Positions 34,410-43,198 are shown, counted from the stretch's first letter. The stretch is DNA of 64,000 bases from an uncultured Paracoccaceae bacterium (GCA_947311485.1 CAMZLM010000007.1:1-64000), one strand, 5' to 3'. The notes: generated by a model not told the origin, from the sequence alone. Numbers and translations: made by a program.

Positions 34410-35213
34410 TTATTTAAAGGCAAGACAGGGATCCGCGCGTTCCGCCGGTTCCGTGGTCAGCCACAGATCAAAGGGCGGGGTGCCTTCTGCCGGCGCTTCC
34501 AGCAGGCCGACGGACAGCACGGTGACATCGGGGGCGGCCAGATGGATCAACGCGGGCACGGCCCAATCGGTGCGGGCATGGCCGGTGCCGGTAATCAGCA
34601 CCACCGGCGCGCCGTTTTCGCGCAGGGCCTGTAACACCGTGTCGGCAAAGGCGGCATCGCGGAAACGCTGGGCCTCGACCATGCCGCCCATCAGGTCTAT
34701 CGGCATGGCTTCGCAGTGGTCGGAGAATTGTTCCTGTTTGCGCTGTTCCAGCTGTTTTTCAGGCAGGGGGGAGGTCAGGCCGTACCGGTCGGCATGAACA
34801 CCAAACACGCGGGCGGCCCCCTGTTTATAGGCGGCGCGAACGTCGGTTTTGGCGCGCGCCGCCCCGTAGAATTTGCTGTTTTTGGCGGCTTTGAAGACGG
34901 GGTAATACAAATCGAAATCGGGCCAACCACTGTCATGCCAGCGCAAGGCCTGTTCCAGCGCCGGTTTGTTGACAATCAGGTCGGGGAATACTTTTGCGGC
35001 CTGTTCGGGGGTGAGCATTTCAAACACAACGACGGTCGGTTTGAGGGTCGTGATGGCGTCGGCCTGTGCCAGATGGTGTTGGGCGTTGTCATGGGTTTCG
35101 CCCAGAATAACCACATCGGCTGGCGGCAGAGCGGCCAGATCGAGGCGGGTGATTTCGCCGGCTTGTGTGGTTCCGGCAAGGGCCATCAGTATGGGGAAGA
35201 CAAGGTGTTTCAT
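34410..35213 (-). CDS. ChaN family (DUF399) haem-binding-type lipoprotein-like protein
   Basis: 267 residues with a signal peptide (about 1-18, MKHLVFPILMALAGTTQA) but no lipobox Cys. The domain starts DVVILGETHDNAQHH, the ChaN hallmark, and contains VVVFEMLTPEQA and VVLITGTGHARTDWAVP. Campylobacter ChaN binds two haems and is iron-regulated, so a periplasmic haem or iron role is likely. The ATG at 35213 has a GAGG site. The track start lies 50 codons upstream. It follows the nnrU-type gene by 8 bp. Confidence 0.85.
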   Translation of the reverse strand: MKHLVFPILMALAGTTQAGEITRLDLAALPPADVVILGETHDNAQHHLAQADAITTLKPTVVVFEMLTPEQAAKVFPDLIVNKPALEQALRWHDSGWPDFDLYYPVFKAAKNSKFYGAARAKTDVRAAYKQGAARVFGVHADRYGLTSPLPEKQLEQRKQEQFSDHCEAMPIDLMGGMVEAQRFRDAAFADTVLQALRENGAPVVLITGTGHARTDWAVPALIHLAAPDVTVLSVGLLEAPAEGTPPFDLWLTTEPAERADPCLAFK

Positions 35214-35221
35214 GGAGTGCC

Positions 35222-35890
35222 TCAGGAAACAAAAGGGGACACGCCGATAAACCAGACGTGCGAAAACAGAAGGGAAAGGTAGATCAGAATGCCAACCGCG
35301 ACGCGGATTAACCCGCCGGTGGTGATTGTCAGTTTGCGTTTGGTGTTGGCAAGGCGGGTCCATTCATCCCCCCCTAAAATTCGCCGCGCGCGTTTGTTGA
35401 TGATCCACATGCCCAGCAGGGAAAATGCGGCAAACAGACCAAACACAATCACATGCGCCAGATCGCCATTGGGCACCAGATGCGCCAGCGACCAGATCAG
35501 CAAGGCCACCAGCAACGGATGGCGCACCCAGCCAATCAGGCCCGGATTGTCCGGATCGAAACGCTCATGTCCCCAGCCCCCGAACGACAGCGGGTTGGGG
35601 CGCCCGATTGCCAGCGTAATCAGCAGGGTTGCAAATAACATGCCCGTAAGCGGGATATGGTTTTGCCATGGCTGCCACCCCCACAGTTCGACATAAGGCG
35701 CACGACCGGCGGCGCTGATGATCCAGCCCAGAATGGCGATCGACAGGGCCGAATAGGCCAGCGTAAAGCCAAGCGCCCCGATACGTGCAACAAGACGTTT
35801 TTTGATCGGGGGGCGCACGGGCAGGGTATGGGACAGGAAAAACACCCCGAAGGCCGCGATGAATTCGCCCCAATCCGATAGAAAAGCCAT
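35222..35890 (-). CDS. NnrU family membrane protein
   Basis: 222 residues with about six membrane helices, of the NnrU family (PF07298), first seen beside denitrification genes and distantly related to isoprenylcysteine methyltransferases. The tract NPGLIGWVRHPLLVALLIWSLAHLV is diagnostic. Its biochemical role is not established. No denitrification gene lies nearby. It is the first gene of a pair with the ChaN-like gene. Confidence 0.88.
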   Translation of the reverse strand: MAFLSDWGEFIAAFGVFFLSHTLPVRPPIKKRLVARIGALGFTLAYSALSIAILGWIISAAGRAPYVELWGWQPWQNHIPLTGMLFATLLITLAIGRPNPLSFGGWGHERFDPDNPGLIGWVRHPLLVALLIWSLAHLVPNGDLAHVIVFGLFAAFSLLGMWIINKRARRILGGDEWTRLANTKRKLTITTGGLIRVAVGILIYLSLLFSHVWFIGVSPFVS

Positions 35891-35985
35891 TGGTCGTTCT
35901 CCTGTTTGCGTTGTTGCTTTCCTATTTAGCGGTTTGCAGCAAAGGTTCCAGCGGTTAAACAGGGGGTGAAACAGGAGACTGAGCC

Positions 35986-36729
35986 ATGAGCGATCAAAAA
36001 CACCAGAAAACCATGCTGTTGACCGGTGCCAGCCGCGGCATCGGCCATGCCACGGTCAAGAAATTCAGCGCCGAAGGCTGGCGGGTTCTGACCTGTTCGC
36101 GTCAGGCGTTTTCCGAACATTGCCCCTGGCCGGGGGGCGAAGAAAATCACATTCAGCTGGACCTGTCCAACCCGCAAAGCACGATGAACGCGGTGCAGGA
36201 CATCCGTTCACGGCTGAAGGACGGGATGCTGGATGCTTTGGTCAATAATGCGGGTATTTCACCCAAAGGCCCCGAGGGCGAGCGACTGACCACGTTGACC
36301 ACGGATTTGATGGATTGGGCCAGCGTGTTCCATGTGAATTTCTTTGCCTCGGTGGTGTTGGCACGCGGGTTGAAAGAGGAACTGCAAGCGGCCAAGGGGG
36401 CGGTTGTGAATGTGACCTCGATTGCCGGATCACGCGTGCATCCGTTTGCGGGGGCGGCCTATGCCACCTCCAAGGCGGCACTGGCGGCGTTGACGCGGGA
36501 AATGGCGCATGATTTCGGCCCGCTCGGTGTGCGGGTGAACGCGATTGCGCCGGGAGAGGTGGAAACAGCGATTCTGAGTCCCGGAACGGAAAAAATCGTG
36601 GAACAGCTGCCGATGCGGCGGTTGGGGCAGCCCGAAGAAGTGGCCGATGTGGTTTATTTCCTCTGTTCGGAGGCGAGCTCCTATGTGTCGGGCACGGAAA
36701 TAGAGGTAAACGGCGGGCAGCACGTTTAG
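35986..36729 (+). CDS. Short-chain dehydrogenase/reductase
   Basis: 247 residues, classical SDR. The nucleotide-binding loop is LLTGASRGIGHAT (11-23), then NNAGIS, the catalytic serine in NVTSIAG, and the YATSK active site (Tyr and Lys four apart). The C-terminal PMRRLGQPEEVADVVYFLCSEASSYVSGTEIEVNGG is the FabG-like end. The cofactor is probably NADPH or NADH, and the substrate is unknown. It is a monocistronic-looking gene, ended by a repeat copy and a bidirectional terminator. Confidence 0.9.
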   Translation: MSDQKHQKTMLLTGASRGIGHATVKKFSAEGWRVLTCSRQAFSEHCPWPGGEENHIQLDLSNPQSTMNAVQDIRSRLKDGMLDALVNNAGISPKGPEGERLTTLTTDLMDWASVFHVNFFASVVLARGLKEELQAAKGAVVNVTSIAGSRVHPFAGAAYATSKAALAALTREMAHDFGPLGVRVNAIAPGEVETAILSPGTEKIVEQLPMRRLGQPEEVADVVYFLCSEASSYVSGTEIEVNGGQHV

Positions 36730-36739
36730 ACGGTTTGTT

Positions 36740-36770
36740 GCCTCCGGTGGAGGTATTGGGGAAAATGAGA
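36740..36770 (+). repeat. Degenerate copy of the GCCTCCGGCGGGGATATT repeat
   Basis: GCCTCCGGTGGAGGTATT followed by GGGGAAAATGAGAA at the 3' end of the SDR gene resembles the arms of the 20149-20230 element, with two substitutions in the core. It is followed immediately by a terminator hairpin. Confidence 0.55.
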
Positions 36771-36805
36771 ACGGGGCCGTATGCGAAGCACGGCCCCGTT
36801 TTTGT
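36769..36805. terminator. Bidirectional terminator between SDR and FOXRED2-like genes
   Basis: GAACGGGGCCGT pairs with ACGGCCCCGTTT around ATGCGAAGC, flanked by TTTT on the plus side and by AAAATGA (TCATTTT on the minus strand). It serves two convergent genes. Confidence 0.85.
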
Positions 36806-38430
36806 TAACTTGCGCAGGAGATTTCCGCAGTGCCAAACAGGCCGTTGCTGTCAAGGAAGGCTTCCAGCTGTTGGCGTACCACGGTTGAGGGGGGCAGGGT
36901 TTCGCCCGCATCGGCAAAGGTGATGCGGGTGATGGTGCCAACGCCGGGGTCTTTTTCGGCGTCCGGTCGCCAGTCTGCATCCAGATGGTCAGACAGGTGG
37001 GTCATGGATTGCAAGGCACCGTTTTTAAAGTGGCGGATCACCGGATGGATAAAGGCATCCGGCGTTTTGCCAAAGATATTATGCTGGCGTTTGACGTGAA
37101 AAGAGTTTTCGCCGAAATCACCGAATTCAAGCGTTACTTGCAGGAATTCATCCTTGGCAAAATCGGCAATCTGTTGCGCCCAGTCAACGGGGATTTCCTG
37201 AAATACACGGCCCGCATGGGCACCGGACAGCACGATGGCATCGCCCAGAAATCCCGGTTGCAAAAACAGGCCGGCAGACAGGCTTATCCGGTCGATGATC
37301 TGTTTGATGACGGTCTGTTTGTCCAGTGTCACAGGCGTGTCAGGATAGGCGGTGCCGTTTGCGCGCATGGCGATGAATTCGGCCAGACAGGCGACGTTGT
37401 GACGGAACCCGTGCACAAAGCCGGACATGGTTTTCCGGTAATCGCGCGAATGGGTGATGGTGCCGGCAAAGAACAGGTCGGGGGTATTGAGGCTCTCCCA
37501 CATCGGGGACATCAGCGGCAGTTTGTTGTTGGGGCACATATCGGGGCGGATGGATGCGTCAAAAATGCCATTGTCGAATTTGAAGCCGGTACAGGCGATG
37601 ATGTGGTCATATTGCAGGATAATTTCGTGGCCCTCGGCGGCGGCCATGTCGATGTTGACCGTATAGACGCCATCCTGAAGCGTGATTTTGGTGATCTCCC
37701 CGTCCAGCATCGCGTTTTGGGTTTTCAGCTGATAGGTGTCGAGGAAATTGTTGTTCACCGCGCGCAGGTCGCCGACATAGTGGGTTTGCCAGGCAAAGGA
37801 TACGGGGTCCGGGCTGACCACATGGATTGCCTGGGCGGTTTCCACCAGCGCATCGGCGGTTTCAAAAGCAGAGTTGCCCTTGCCGATAATCAGCACCCGT
37901 TTGTTTTTGTAGCGCGCGGGGTCGGTATCAAAATCGGCGTAGTTATCCACGGTTTCAATGCCGGGAATGGCGGGGATCCACGGTTTGCCAAATCCTGTTG
38001 CCACAATCACGCGGCGGGCCTGTATTTCGGACCCGTCGGCACAGGCCAGCATGTAGCCATCTGCGGATCTGGAAATTCGGGTGATGTCGCAATTTAGCTG
38101 GATGTTATCGGACAGCTGTTCGGCGAAACCCTCAAGATACCGCACATAATCATCCGCATTGGGGAAGTAGTCCTGTGACATGTTGCCAAACAGGTTGCCT
38201 TCGTCATTGATCAGGCTGTTCCAGTCATAGCGCAGGCGGGTGTCCGGATTGGACATGCCGGTATTGGGTTTATTCACTGAAATCAGGGTGCGATGGCGGG
38301 GGAACTGGCGGAAAAAATTCCCCACCGCGCCGGATTTTTCCAGAATTTTGAAATCCAGCCCTTTTTGTTTTAGAAAATACCCAGCTTGCAGGCCTGCCGG
38401 GCCTGATCCGATAATGCAGCAGTCAATCAC
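36805..38430 (-). CDS. FAD-dependent oxidoreductase similar to eukaryotic FOXRED2
   Basis: 541 residues. FAD-binding start MIDCCIIGSGPAGLQAGYFL, NAD(P)-binding loop VLIIGKGNSAFETAD, and a third motif IIACTGFKFDNGIFD. Several segments read nearly like human FOXRED2 (ERFAD) as I remember it: FRQFPRHRTLISVNKPNTG, LRYDWNSL, THYVGDLRAVNNNFLDTYQLK and HSRDYRKTMSGFVHGFRH. FOXRED2 works in disposal of misfolded proteins in the endoplasmic reticulum. The bacterial substrate is unknown. A C-terminal region of about 130 residues follows the flavin fold. No signal peptide. It stands alone. Confidence 0.8.
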   Translation of the reverse strand: MIDCCIIGSGPAGLQAGYFLKQKGLDFKILEKSGAVGNFFRQFPRHRTLISVNKPNTGMSNPDTRLRYDWNSLINDEGNLFGNMSQDYFPNADDYVRYLEGFAEQLSDNIQLNCDITRISRSADGYMLACADGSEIQARRVIVATGFGKPWIPAIPGIETVDNYADFDTDPARYKNKRVLIIGKGNSAFETADALVETAQAIHVVSPDPVSFAWQTHYVGDLRAVNNNFLDTYQLKTQNAMLDGEITKITLQDGVYTVNIDMAAAEGHEIILQYDHIIACTGFKFDNGIFDASIRPDMCPNNKLPLMSPMWESLNTPDLFFAGTITHSRDYRKTMSGFVHGFRHNVACLAEFIAMRANGTAYPDTPVTLDKQTVIKQIIDRISLSAGLFLQPGFLGDAIVLSGAHAGRVFQEIPVDWAQQIADFAKDEFLQVTLEFGDFGENSFHVKRQHNIFGKTPDAFIHPVIRHFKNGALQSMTHLSDHLDADWRPDAEKDPGVGTITRITFADAGETLPPSTVVRQQLEAFLDSNGLFGTAEISCAS

Positions 38431-38524
38431 GGTTTTGTCTTCCCTCGTTGGTGTTCGTGATCAGAGAATAGCGTCACCAATGCAATTTTGTATAGAGAAA
38501 AACTATTTTAAATAGTTATCATTG

Positions 38525-38666
38525 TTACGCAACACCCTCTAAAATGGCGTTGGCTTGGGGGGATATCGGTGTATTCAGCCGGATTTCAGGATATTTATCG
38601 GCTATGCTGTTGAAATGCGCCTCAAACGCCTTGATGCCCTTGACGGCGTGCTGAATCGGTCCTAAT
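38525..38666 (-). other. Possible C-terminal relic of a protein gene
   Basis: Upstream of the FOXRED2-like gene the minus strand is open for 47 codons without a start codon and ends at TAA 38525-38527. The reading, KGIKAFEAHFNSIADKYPEI then RLNTPISPQANAILEGVA, has protein-like composition and heptad-like helices. It overlaps the rpmB promoter on the other strand. I do not recognise a parent family, so this may also be chance. Confidence 0.25.
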
Positions 38667-38668
38667 AA
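38640..38668 (+). promoter_or_regulatory. Sigma-70-type promoter of rpmB
   Basis: TTGACG (38640-38645), a 17-bp spacer and TAATAA (38663-38668) lie 62 bp before the rpmB ATG. Five of six -35 bases match the consensus. This is the clearest housekeeping promoter in the window. Confidence 0.7.
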
Positions 38669-38730
38669 GCGGCTCGAAATTCAATTGCGCCGTGGACATT
38701 CCCGGCTGGCAGAACCGAAGGAATAACCGC

Positions 38731-39018
38731 ATGTCCCGTCGTTGCGAACTAACAGGTAAATCGCCGATGTCCGGCAACAATGTGAGCCACGCTAAAAACC
38801 GCACCCGTCGCCGGTTTTTGCCGAATCTGAATGATGTGACCCTGATCAGCGATGCGCTGGGCCGGTCTTTTAAATTCCGGATTTCGGCTGCTGCGCTGCG
38901 TACTGTTGATCACCGTGGTGGTCTGGACGCATTCATGGCCAAAGCCAAAGACACCGAGCTGTCCGATGCAGCCCTGAAAGTGAAAAAAGAAATTGCAAAG
39001 GCTCAGGCTGCCGCCTGA
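38731..39018 (+). CDS. rpmB: 50S ribosomal protein L28
   Basis: 95 residues starting [33 protein letters not shown], an unmistakable L28 N-terminus. The C-terminal helix ends [11 protein letters not shown]. The start is fixed at 38731, with AAGGAA 8 nt upstream. The track starts 13 codons earlier. It retains one cysteine (Cys5) and is not the four-cysteine zinc form. It is monocistronic behind a good promoter. Confidence 0.96.
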   Translation: MSRRCELTGKSPMSGNNVSHAKNRTRRRFLPNLNDVTLISDALGRSFKFRISAAALRTVDHRGGLDAFMAKAKDTELSDAALKVKKEIAKAQAAA

Positions 39019-39159
39019 TTTCCTTTTTGATTTGAATTTGTTGCGGCCTCGGACTTGCTTTCGAGGCCGCTTCACTTTGTCCTGCATCATTTTGTTCTTC
39101 TACAGAATACAATTGCGCACAAAGGGCCTTACCCGTGATGCGGACCCGCAGGAGTGAAC

Positions 39160-39627
39160 ATGCGCGTTTTATTGACATCTGCCAAGTTGATAGCGGTGCT
39201 TCTGGCGTTGAGCTGGGCGGGCTTTGCGATCTACCTTGGGTCAATTTCCAATTACGCGCGGTTGTTGGTCGAAGATGCGGTTGTTGTGGTCAGCAGTCCG
39301 GTATCCAAATCCGCTGCGGCCTATATGGTTATTCAAAACAACACTGATTCCAATGATCGTTTGATACAGGTCCGGACCGATATTGCACGGATTGCCGGCT
39401 TGCATACGATGACGACCGAAGCAAATGGCACGACCAAAATACAGGCGCTGCCCGGGGGGATTGTGGTCAATTCCGGCGAACAGGTATATCTGAATTCAAG
39501 CGGAAACCGTATTCTTCTCAAGGGGTTGAAACGATATCTGACGCAGGGGGAAAGCGTGACAATGATCCTGACCTTTGAAAAGGCAGGGGAGTTGGTTATC
39601 AGCGTACCTGTGCAGATAAAAACCTAG
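39160..39627 (+). CDS. PCu(A)C-like protein lacking copper ligands
   Basis: 155 residues with an uncleaved-looking signal/anchor (about 8-28) and a DUF461/PCu(A)C-type cupredoxin-like domain: AAYMVIQNN, GLHTMTTEANGTTKI, LPGGIVVNSGEQVYL, GLKRYLTQGE and the end MILTFEKAGELVISVPV. Copper chaperones of this family bind metal through H(M)x10Mx21HxM. Here only the first His-Thr-Met remains: the later Met is replaced and the HxM reads NRI. The fold is kept but copper carriage is doubtful. The ATG at 39160 has AGGAG upstream. Its stop overlaps the tdk stop on the opposite strand at CTAG. Confidence 0.7.
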   Translation: MRVLLTSAKLIAVLLALSWAGFAIYLGSISNYARLLVEDAVVVVSSPVSKSAAAYMVIQNNTDSNDRLIQVRTDIARIAGLHTMTTEANGTTKIQALPGGIVVNSGEQVYLNSSGNRILLKGLKRYLTQGESVTMILTFEKAGELVISVPVQIKT

Positions 39628-40208
39628 TCGTCATCCGCCATCGCACGGCGCCAATGCGGCCGGCACAGGGATACATAGCTTTCATTGCCGCCGATTTGCA
39701 CCTGCGCGCCGTCTTTGATCACGTCGCCGTTTTCGTCCTGCCGTACAACCATCGTGGCCTTCTTGCCGCAATAACAAATGGTGCGGACCTCGCGCATTTC
39801 ATCAGCACAGGCCAGCAGTGCGGCCGATCCGGGAAACAGATTGCCCAGAAAATCAACCCGCAACCCGTAACACATGACCGGCACCCCCAGATCATCCACC
39901 GCGCGCGCCAGTTGCCAGACTTGATCGCGGCTCAGGAATTGGGCCTCGTCGATAAAAACACAGGCCAGAGTGCTGGCGTTTTTGCGGGTTTCGATCATGT
40001 CGAACAGATTTGATTCCGCATCAAACCCGTCTGCCGCTGCCGAAATGCCGATTCTCGACGTGATTTTGCCAGCACCGGCGCGATCATCAAACCGCGCGGT
40101 AATCAGATAGGTTTCCATACCGCGTTCGCGATAGTTATGTGACGCCTGCAAAAGCGCAGTGGATTTACCTGCATTCATGGTGGAGTAATGAAAATAGAGT
40201 TTCGCCAT
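39624..40208 (-). CDS. tdk: Thymidine kinase
   Basis: 194 residues, type II thymidine kinase of the salvage pathway. P-loop STMNAGKSTALL (9-20), catalytic Glu88 in FIDEAQF, thymidine-binding lasso near GLRVDFLGN, and four zinc-type cysteines (LACADE, TICYCGKK, LCRPHW). The start at 40208 gives the canonical MAKLYFHYSTMNAGKS. The track's extra 62 residues are not part of the family. It converges on the PCu(A)C-like gene with shared stop-codon bases. Confidence 0.95.
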   Translation of the reverse strand: MAKLYFHYSTMNAGKSTALLQASHNYRERGMETYLITARFDDRAGAGKITSRIGISAAADGFDAESNLFDMIETRKNASTLACVFIDEAQFLSRDQVWQLARAVDDLGVPVMCYGLRVDFLGNLFPGSAALLACADEMREVRTICYCGKKATMVVRQDENGDVIKDGAQVQIGGNESYVSLCRPHWRRAMADDD

Positions 40209-40363
40209 TGTCTGTCTCTGCTGGTTCCCTGTTGGGTCAACCTTTGGCGCAAAACCGGCGGTAAAATCAAGGAAATTGTGACCGGCGGGAATTTGCCCGT
40301 GTCGAACTTGGCCTTGGCAGGCGGATGGGGTAGTCTGCGCAAAAGACAGCGGAGTAGGGTCGT

Positions 40364-41740
40364 ATGGTTCAGTCGTTTGAAACACTTGCCGCAATCCGGT
40401 TCGGATACGGGTTCAAAAAGGGCGCGCCGGACATGCGGGATGCGGGGCAGGTTCTGGCGCAACTGCGGGGGGCGGATGTTGCCATGGCGGCGTTTCCTAC
40501 CCCTGATTACACCGAACGCCGGGGTGTTTATACGCATTACCGGGAACAGGTACGCCGCGCCAAAAAGGCCGGCAAGAAAGCCGACCGTGCATTGCGGCTG
40601 GATGTTCAAAGGGCCAAAAGGGCGCGTAAACATTTGGTGGTCAGGGATATTCACGCGCGGTTTGCCCGGGCGATCCTGAGCGATACCGGATTTCGGGAAC
40701 GGCTGGCCATATTCTGGAGCGATCATTTTACCGTCGCGCCCAAGGGGCAGTGGCCCCAGATCCTCTATGGCGACATGATGGATGCGGCGATCCGGCCTCA
40801 TCTGGCAGGGAATTTTCTGGACTTGCTGTTGGCGGCGGCGCTGCATCCCAGCATGTTGATTTATCTGGATCAACCTAAATCTTACGGGCCGAATTCACCG
40901 CGCGGGTTGCGCAGTGATAAGGGATTGAATGAAAACCTCGCGCGTGAGCTTCTGGAACTGCACACCATGGGGGTGGACGGGGGCTATGGGCAAAACGACG
41001 TGCGCCAACTGGCAGAGCTGCTGACCGGTATTGTGACAACGGACCAGGGGATGGAGTTCCACGAGAAGCAGGCCGAACCGGGGCCGGAAACGGTGTTGGG
41101 CAAACCCTATGGCAGTGATGCCGAGCCACGTTTTTCCGACATTCGCGAATTTTTCTACGACATTTCACGCCATCCGGACACGGCGCGCAACCTTGCCCGC
41201 AAGCTGGCGGTGCATTTCGTGGCGGATGATCCGCCCGAAGACCTCGTGCGTGCCATGCAACAGGCCTATCTGGATAGCGGGGCGGAATTGACGGCGCTCT
41301 ATGAGGCGATGCTGGAACATCCGGCCTCTTGGGGGGCGCTGGGGGGCAAGGTGAAGCAACCGTTCGGATTTGTTGTTTCCGGTTTGCGGGCGTTGGATGT
41401 GTCGCGCGATACGGTGGCGAATATGGGCATCAGCGGCACGCGGCGGATGATGAGCATCCCGATGGCGGCCATGGGGCAATCCATGCTGCGTGCGCCCGGG
41501 CCGAATGGCTGGCCCGAGGAGGCCGAGGCCTGGATCACCCCGCAAGGGATCGCCGCGCGTTTGCAATGGGCGCTGGTGGTCAGCGCGGTCTATGGGGCCG
41601 AACTTGACCCGCGTGAATTTGTGCAAACATCCCTGCGCGATGCGGCAGGAAAGACCCTGATTTTGGCAGCAGGCGCAGCGGAAAACCGTAACGAGGGGTT
41701 GGCGCTGGTGCTTTCCTCCCCTGAATTCAACAGAAGGTAG
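40364..41740 (+). CDS. DUF1800 family protein
   Basis: 458 residues matching DUF1800 (PF08811): an N-terminal region with AAIRFGYG, then RARFARAILSDTGFRERLAIFWSDHF, the highly conserved NENLARELLELHTMGVDGGYGQNDV (about 190-214) and a C-terminal VLSSPEFNRR. The function is unproved. These proteins are nearly always encoded beside a DUF1501 protein, as here (6 bp gap), and the pair is probably exported or surface-active together. No clear Sec signal is seen in this member. A bridging ORF with tdk leaves about 155 bp for a divergent promoter. Confidence 0.9.
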   Translation: MVQSFETLAAIRFGYGFKKGAPDMRDAGQVLAQLRGADVAMAAFPTPDYTERRGVYTHYREQVRRAKKAGKKADRALRLDVQRAKRARKHLVVRDIHARFARAILSDTGFRERLAIFWSDHFTVAPKGQWPQILYGDMMDAAIRPHLAGNFLDLLLAAALHPSMLIYLDQPKSYGPNSPRGLRSDKGLNENLARELLELHTMGVDGGYGQNDVRQLAELLTGIVTTDQGMEFHEKQAEPGPETVLGKPYGSDAEPRFSDIREFFYDISRHPDTARNLARKLAVHFVADDPPEDLVRAMQQAYLDSGAELTALYEAMLEHPASWGALGGKVKQPFGFVVSGLRALDVSRDTVANMGISGTRRMMSIPMAAMGQSMLRAPGPNGWPEEAEAWITPQGIAARLQWALVVSAVYGAELDPREFVQTSLRDAAGKTLILAAGAAENRNEGLALVLSSPEFNRR

Positions 41741-41746
41741 CGGCAG

Positions 41747-42970
41747 ATGGATCGTTCAAGACGCAAGTTTTTATCGAAAACGCTGGCATTTGCCTGTTCG
41801 GCAGCGGCCAGCCCGTTGCTGACGCCGATGACTTTGGCGTCGGTGCCGTCGGACAAACGGTTGGTGGTGATCATTCTGCGCGGTGGTATGGACGGGCTGG
41901 ATTTGCTGCGGCCAAGCGGGGATCCGTTGTTGGTCGGCTATCGCCCGACGATTAGCGCGCGCATGGGGGAGGACCTGAACGGGTATTTTTCCCTGCATCC
42001 AAGCCTGTCGGGTTTATTGCCGATGTGGCAGGCGGGGGAATTGGGATTTGTGCATGCGGTTTCAACGCCTTATCGCAACAAGCGGAGCCATTTTGATGGG
42101 CAGGATATTCTGGAATCCGGCAGTGACCACACAGGAGCGGATACGCGCGATAGCGGTTGGTTAAACCGGATGCTGGGGTTGATTCCCGATGCGCAAAAGG
42201 AATTGGTGTTTTCTGTTGGACGGGAAAACATGCTGCTGCTGCGCGGGGATCAGCCGGTGTCGAGCTGGTCGCCGGCGGGGCGGATGGATATGTCCCCGCA
42301 AGGGCAGCTGTTGCTCGAGGCTATTTACGCCAAGGACCCGTTGTTTTCCGAAGCAGGTCAGGCGGCGATAAGCCTGGCAGGGCAATTGGGCGGTCAGGGG
42401 ATGATGGCCACCGAGGACACGGGGCAGGACAGTATGCAAATGATGGTGCAAAATATCGCCAAGGCAGGGCGGCGGCAAAAGGCCGAGGCTTTGGCACGGT
42501 TCGCGGCGGGGCGGTTGCGCAGTGACACCCGCATTGCGGCGTTTTCGCTGGGTGGTTGGGATACGCATTTGAAGCAACACAATACCCTGCGCAAGGCGCT
42601 TGGGCAGTTGCAGTCGGCCTTGTTGACGCTCAAGGCGGAATTGGGGCCGGTGTGGCAGAAAACCGCGGTTGTGTGCATGACGGAATTTGGCCGCACCGTG
42701 CGGGAAAACGGATCCGGCGGGACGGATCACGGGACAGGCGGGGCGATGGTTCTGGCGGGCGGTGCCGTGCGCGGGGGCAGGGTTTACGGCGATTGGCCGG
42801 GGATTGCGGAACCGGACCTGTTTGCGGGGCGGGATTTGCTGCCTACCGATGACGTGCGCCGCTATGCAGCCTGGATTCTGCGTGGATTTTACGGGTTGGA
42901 ACGGGCGGGGCTGGAGCGCACGGTGTTTCCGGGGCTTGATATGGCGCGTGATCCGGGGCTGTTGTTGTAG
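41747..42970 (+). CDS. DUF1501 family protein with Tat signal
   Basis: 407 residues starting MDRSRRKFLSKTLAFACSAAAS, a twin-arginine signal (RRKFL), so the folded protein is sent to the periplasm. The DUF1501 domain (PF07394) is a sulfatase/alkaline-phosphatase-like fold, visible in VVIILRGGMDGLDLLRP, FSLGGWDTHLKQHN, VVCMTEFGRTVRENGSGGTDHGTGGAM and GDWPG. The Asp/His positions could bind metal. The substrate is unknown. It forms a two-gene operon with the DUF1800 gene, ended by tandem hairpins and a repeat copy. Confidence 0.92.
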   Translation: MDRSRRKFLSKTLAFACSAAASPLLTPMTLASVPSDKRLVVIILRGGMDGLDLLRPSGDPLLVGYRPTISARMGEDLNGYFSLHPSLSGLLPMWQAGELGFVHAVSTPYRNKRSHFDGQDILESGSDHTGADTRDSGWLNRMLGLIPDAQKELVFSVGRENMLLLRGDQPVSSWSPAGRMDMSPQGQLLLEAIYAKDPLFSEAGQAAISLAGQLGGQGMMATEDTGQDSMQMMVQNIAKAGRRQKAEALARFAAGRLRSDTRIAAFSLGGWDTHLKQHNTLRKALGQLQSALLTLKAELGPVWQKTAVVCMTEFGRTVRENGSGGTDHGTGGAMVLAGGAVRGGRVYGDWPGIAEPDLFAGRDLLPTDDVRRYAAWILRGFYGLERAGLERTVFPGLDMARDPGLLL

Positions 42971-43032
42971 GGGGCGCTGCCCCCAAGACCCGAACGGGTC
43001 TTCCCCCCGGGATATTTCTACGAATTCGAAAT
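42970..43032 (+). repeat. Tandem hairpins and a copy of the GATATTT-N5-AATTCGAAAT repeat
   Basis: After the DUF1501 stop come GGGGGCGCTGCCCCC (42970-42984), AAGACCC-GAAC-GGGTCTT (42985-43002) and CCGGGATATTT-CTACG-AATTCGAAAT (43007-43032). The last part has the same 5-nt spacing and AATTCGAAAT end as the element at 20149-20230. The hairpins probably end the DUF1800/DUF1501 transcript. Confidence 0.75.
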
Positions 43033-43046
43033 GGGGGGAGGAAGGT

Positions 43047-43121
43047 TGGCTCCGACGGTAGGGATCGAACCTACGACCAATTGATTAACAGTCAACTGCT
43101 CTACCGCTGAGCTACGTCGGA
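43047..43121 (-). tRNA. tRNA-Asn (GTT)
   Basis: On the minus strand the cloverleaf runs from TCCGACGTAGCTCAG to CGTCGGAGCCA. Acceptor stem TCCGACG/CGTCGGA, D-arm GCTCAGCGGTAGAGC, anticodon arm TTGAC-TGTTAAT-CAA with anticodon GTT, T-arm GTAGG-TTCGATC-CCTAC, discriminator G and an encoded CCA. Confidence 0.97.
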
Positions 43122-43198
43122 ACACTCTAACCTTGCGGTGAGGGCCGTATAGCAGTGGTTTTTTTGGGCGGCAAGCGGGATTTTACGGATTGTTGAAA

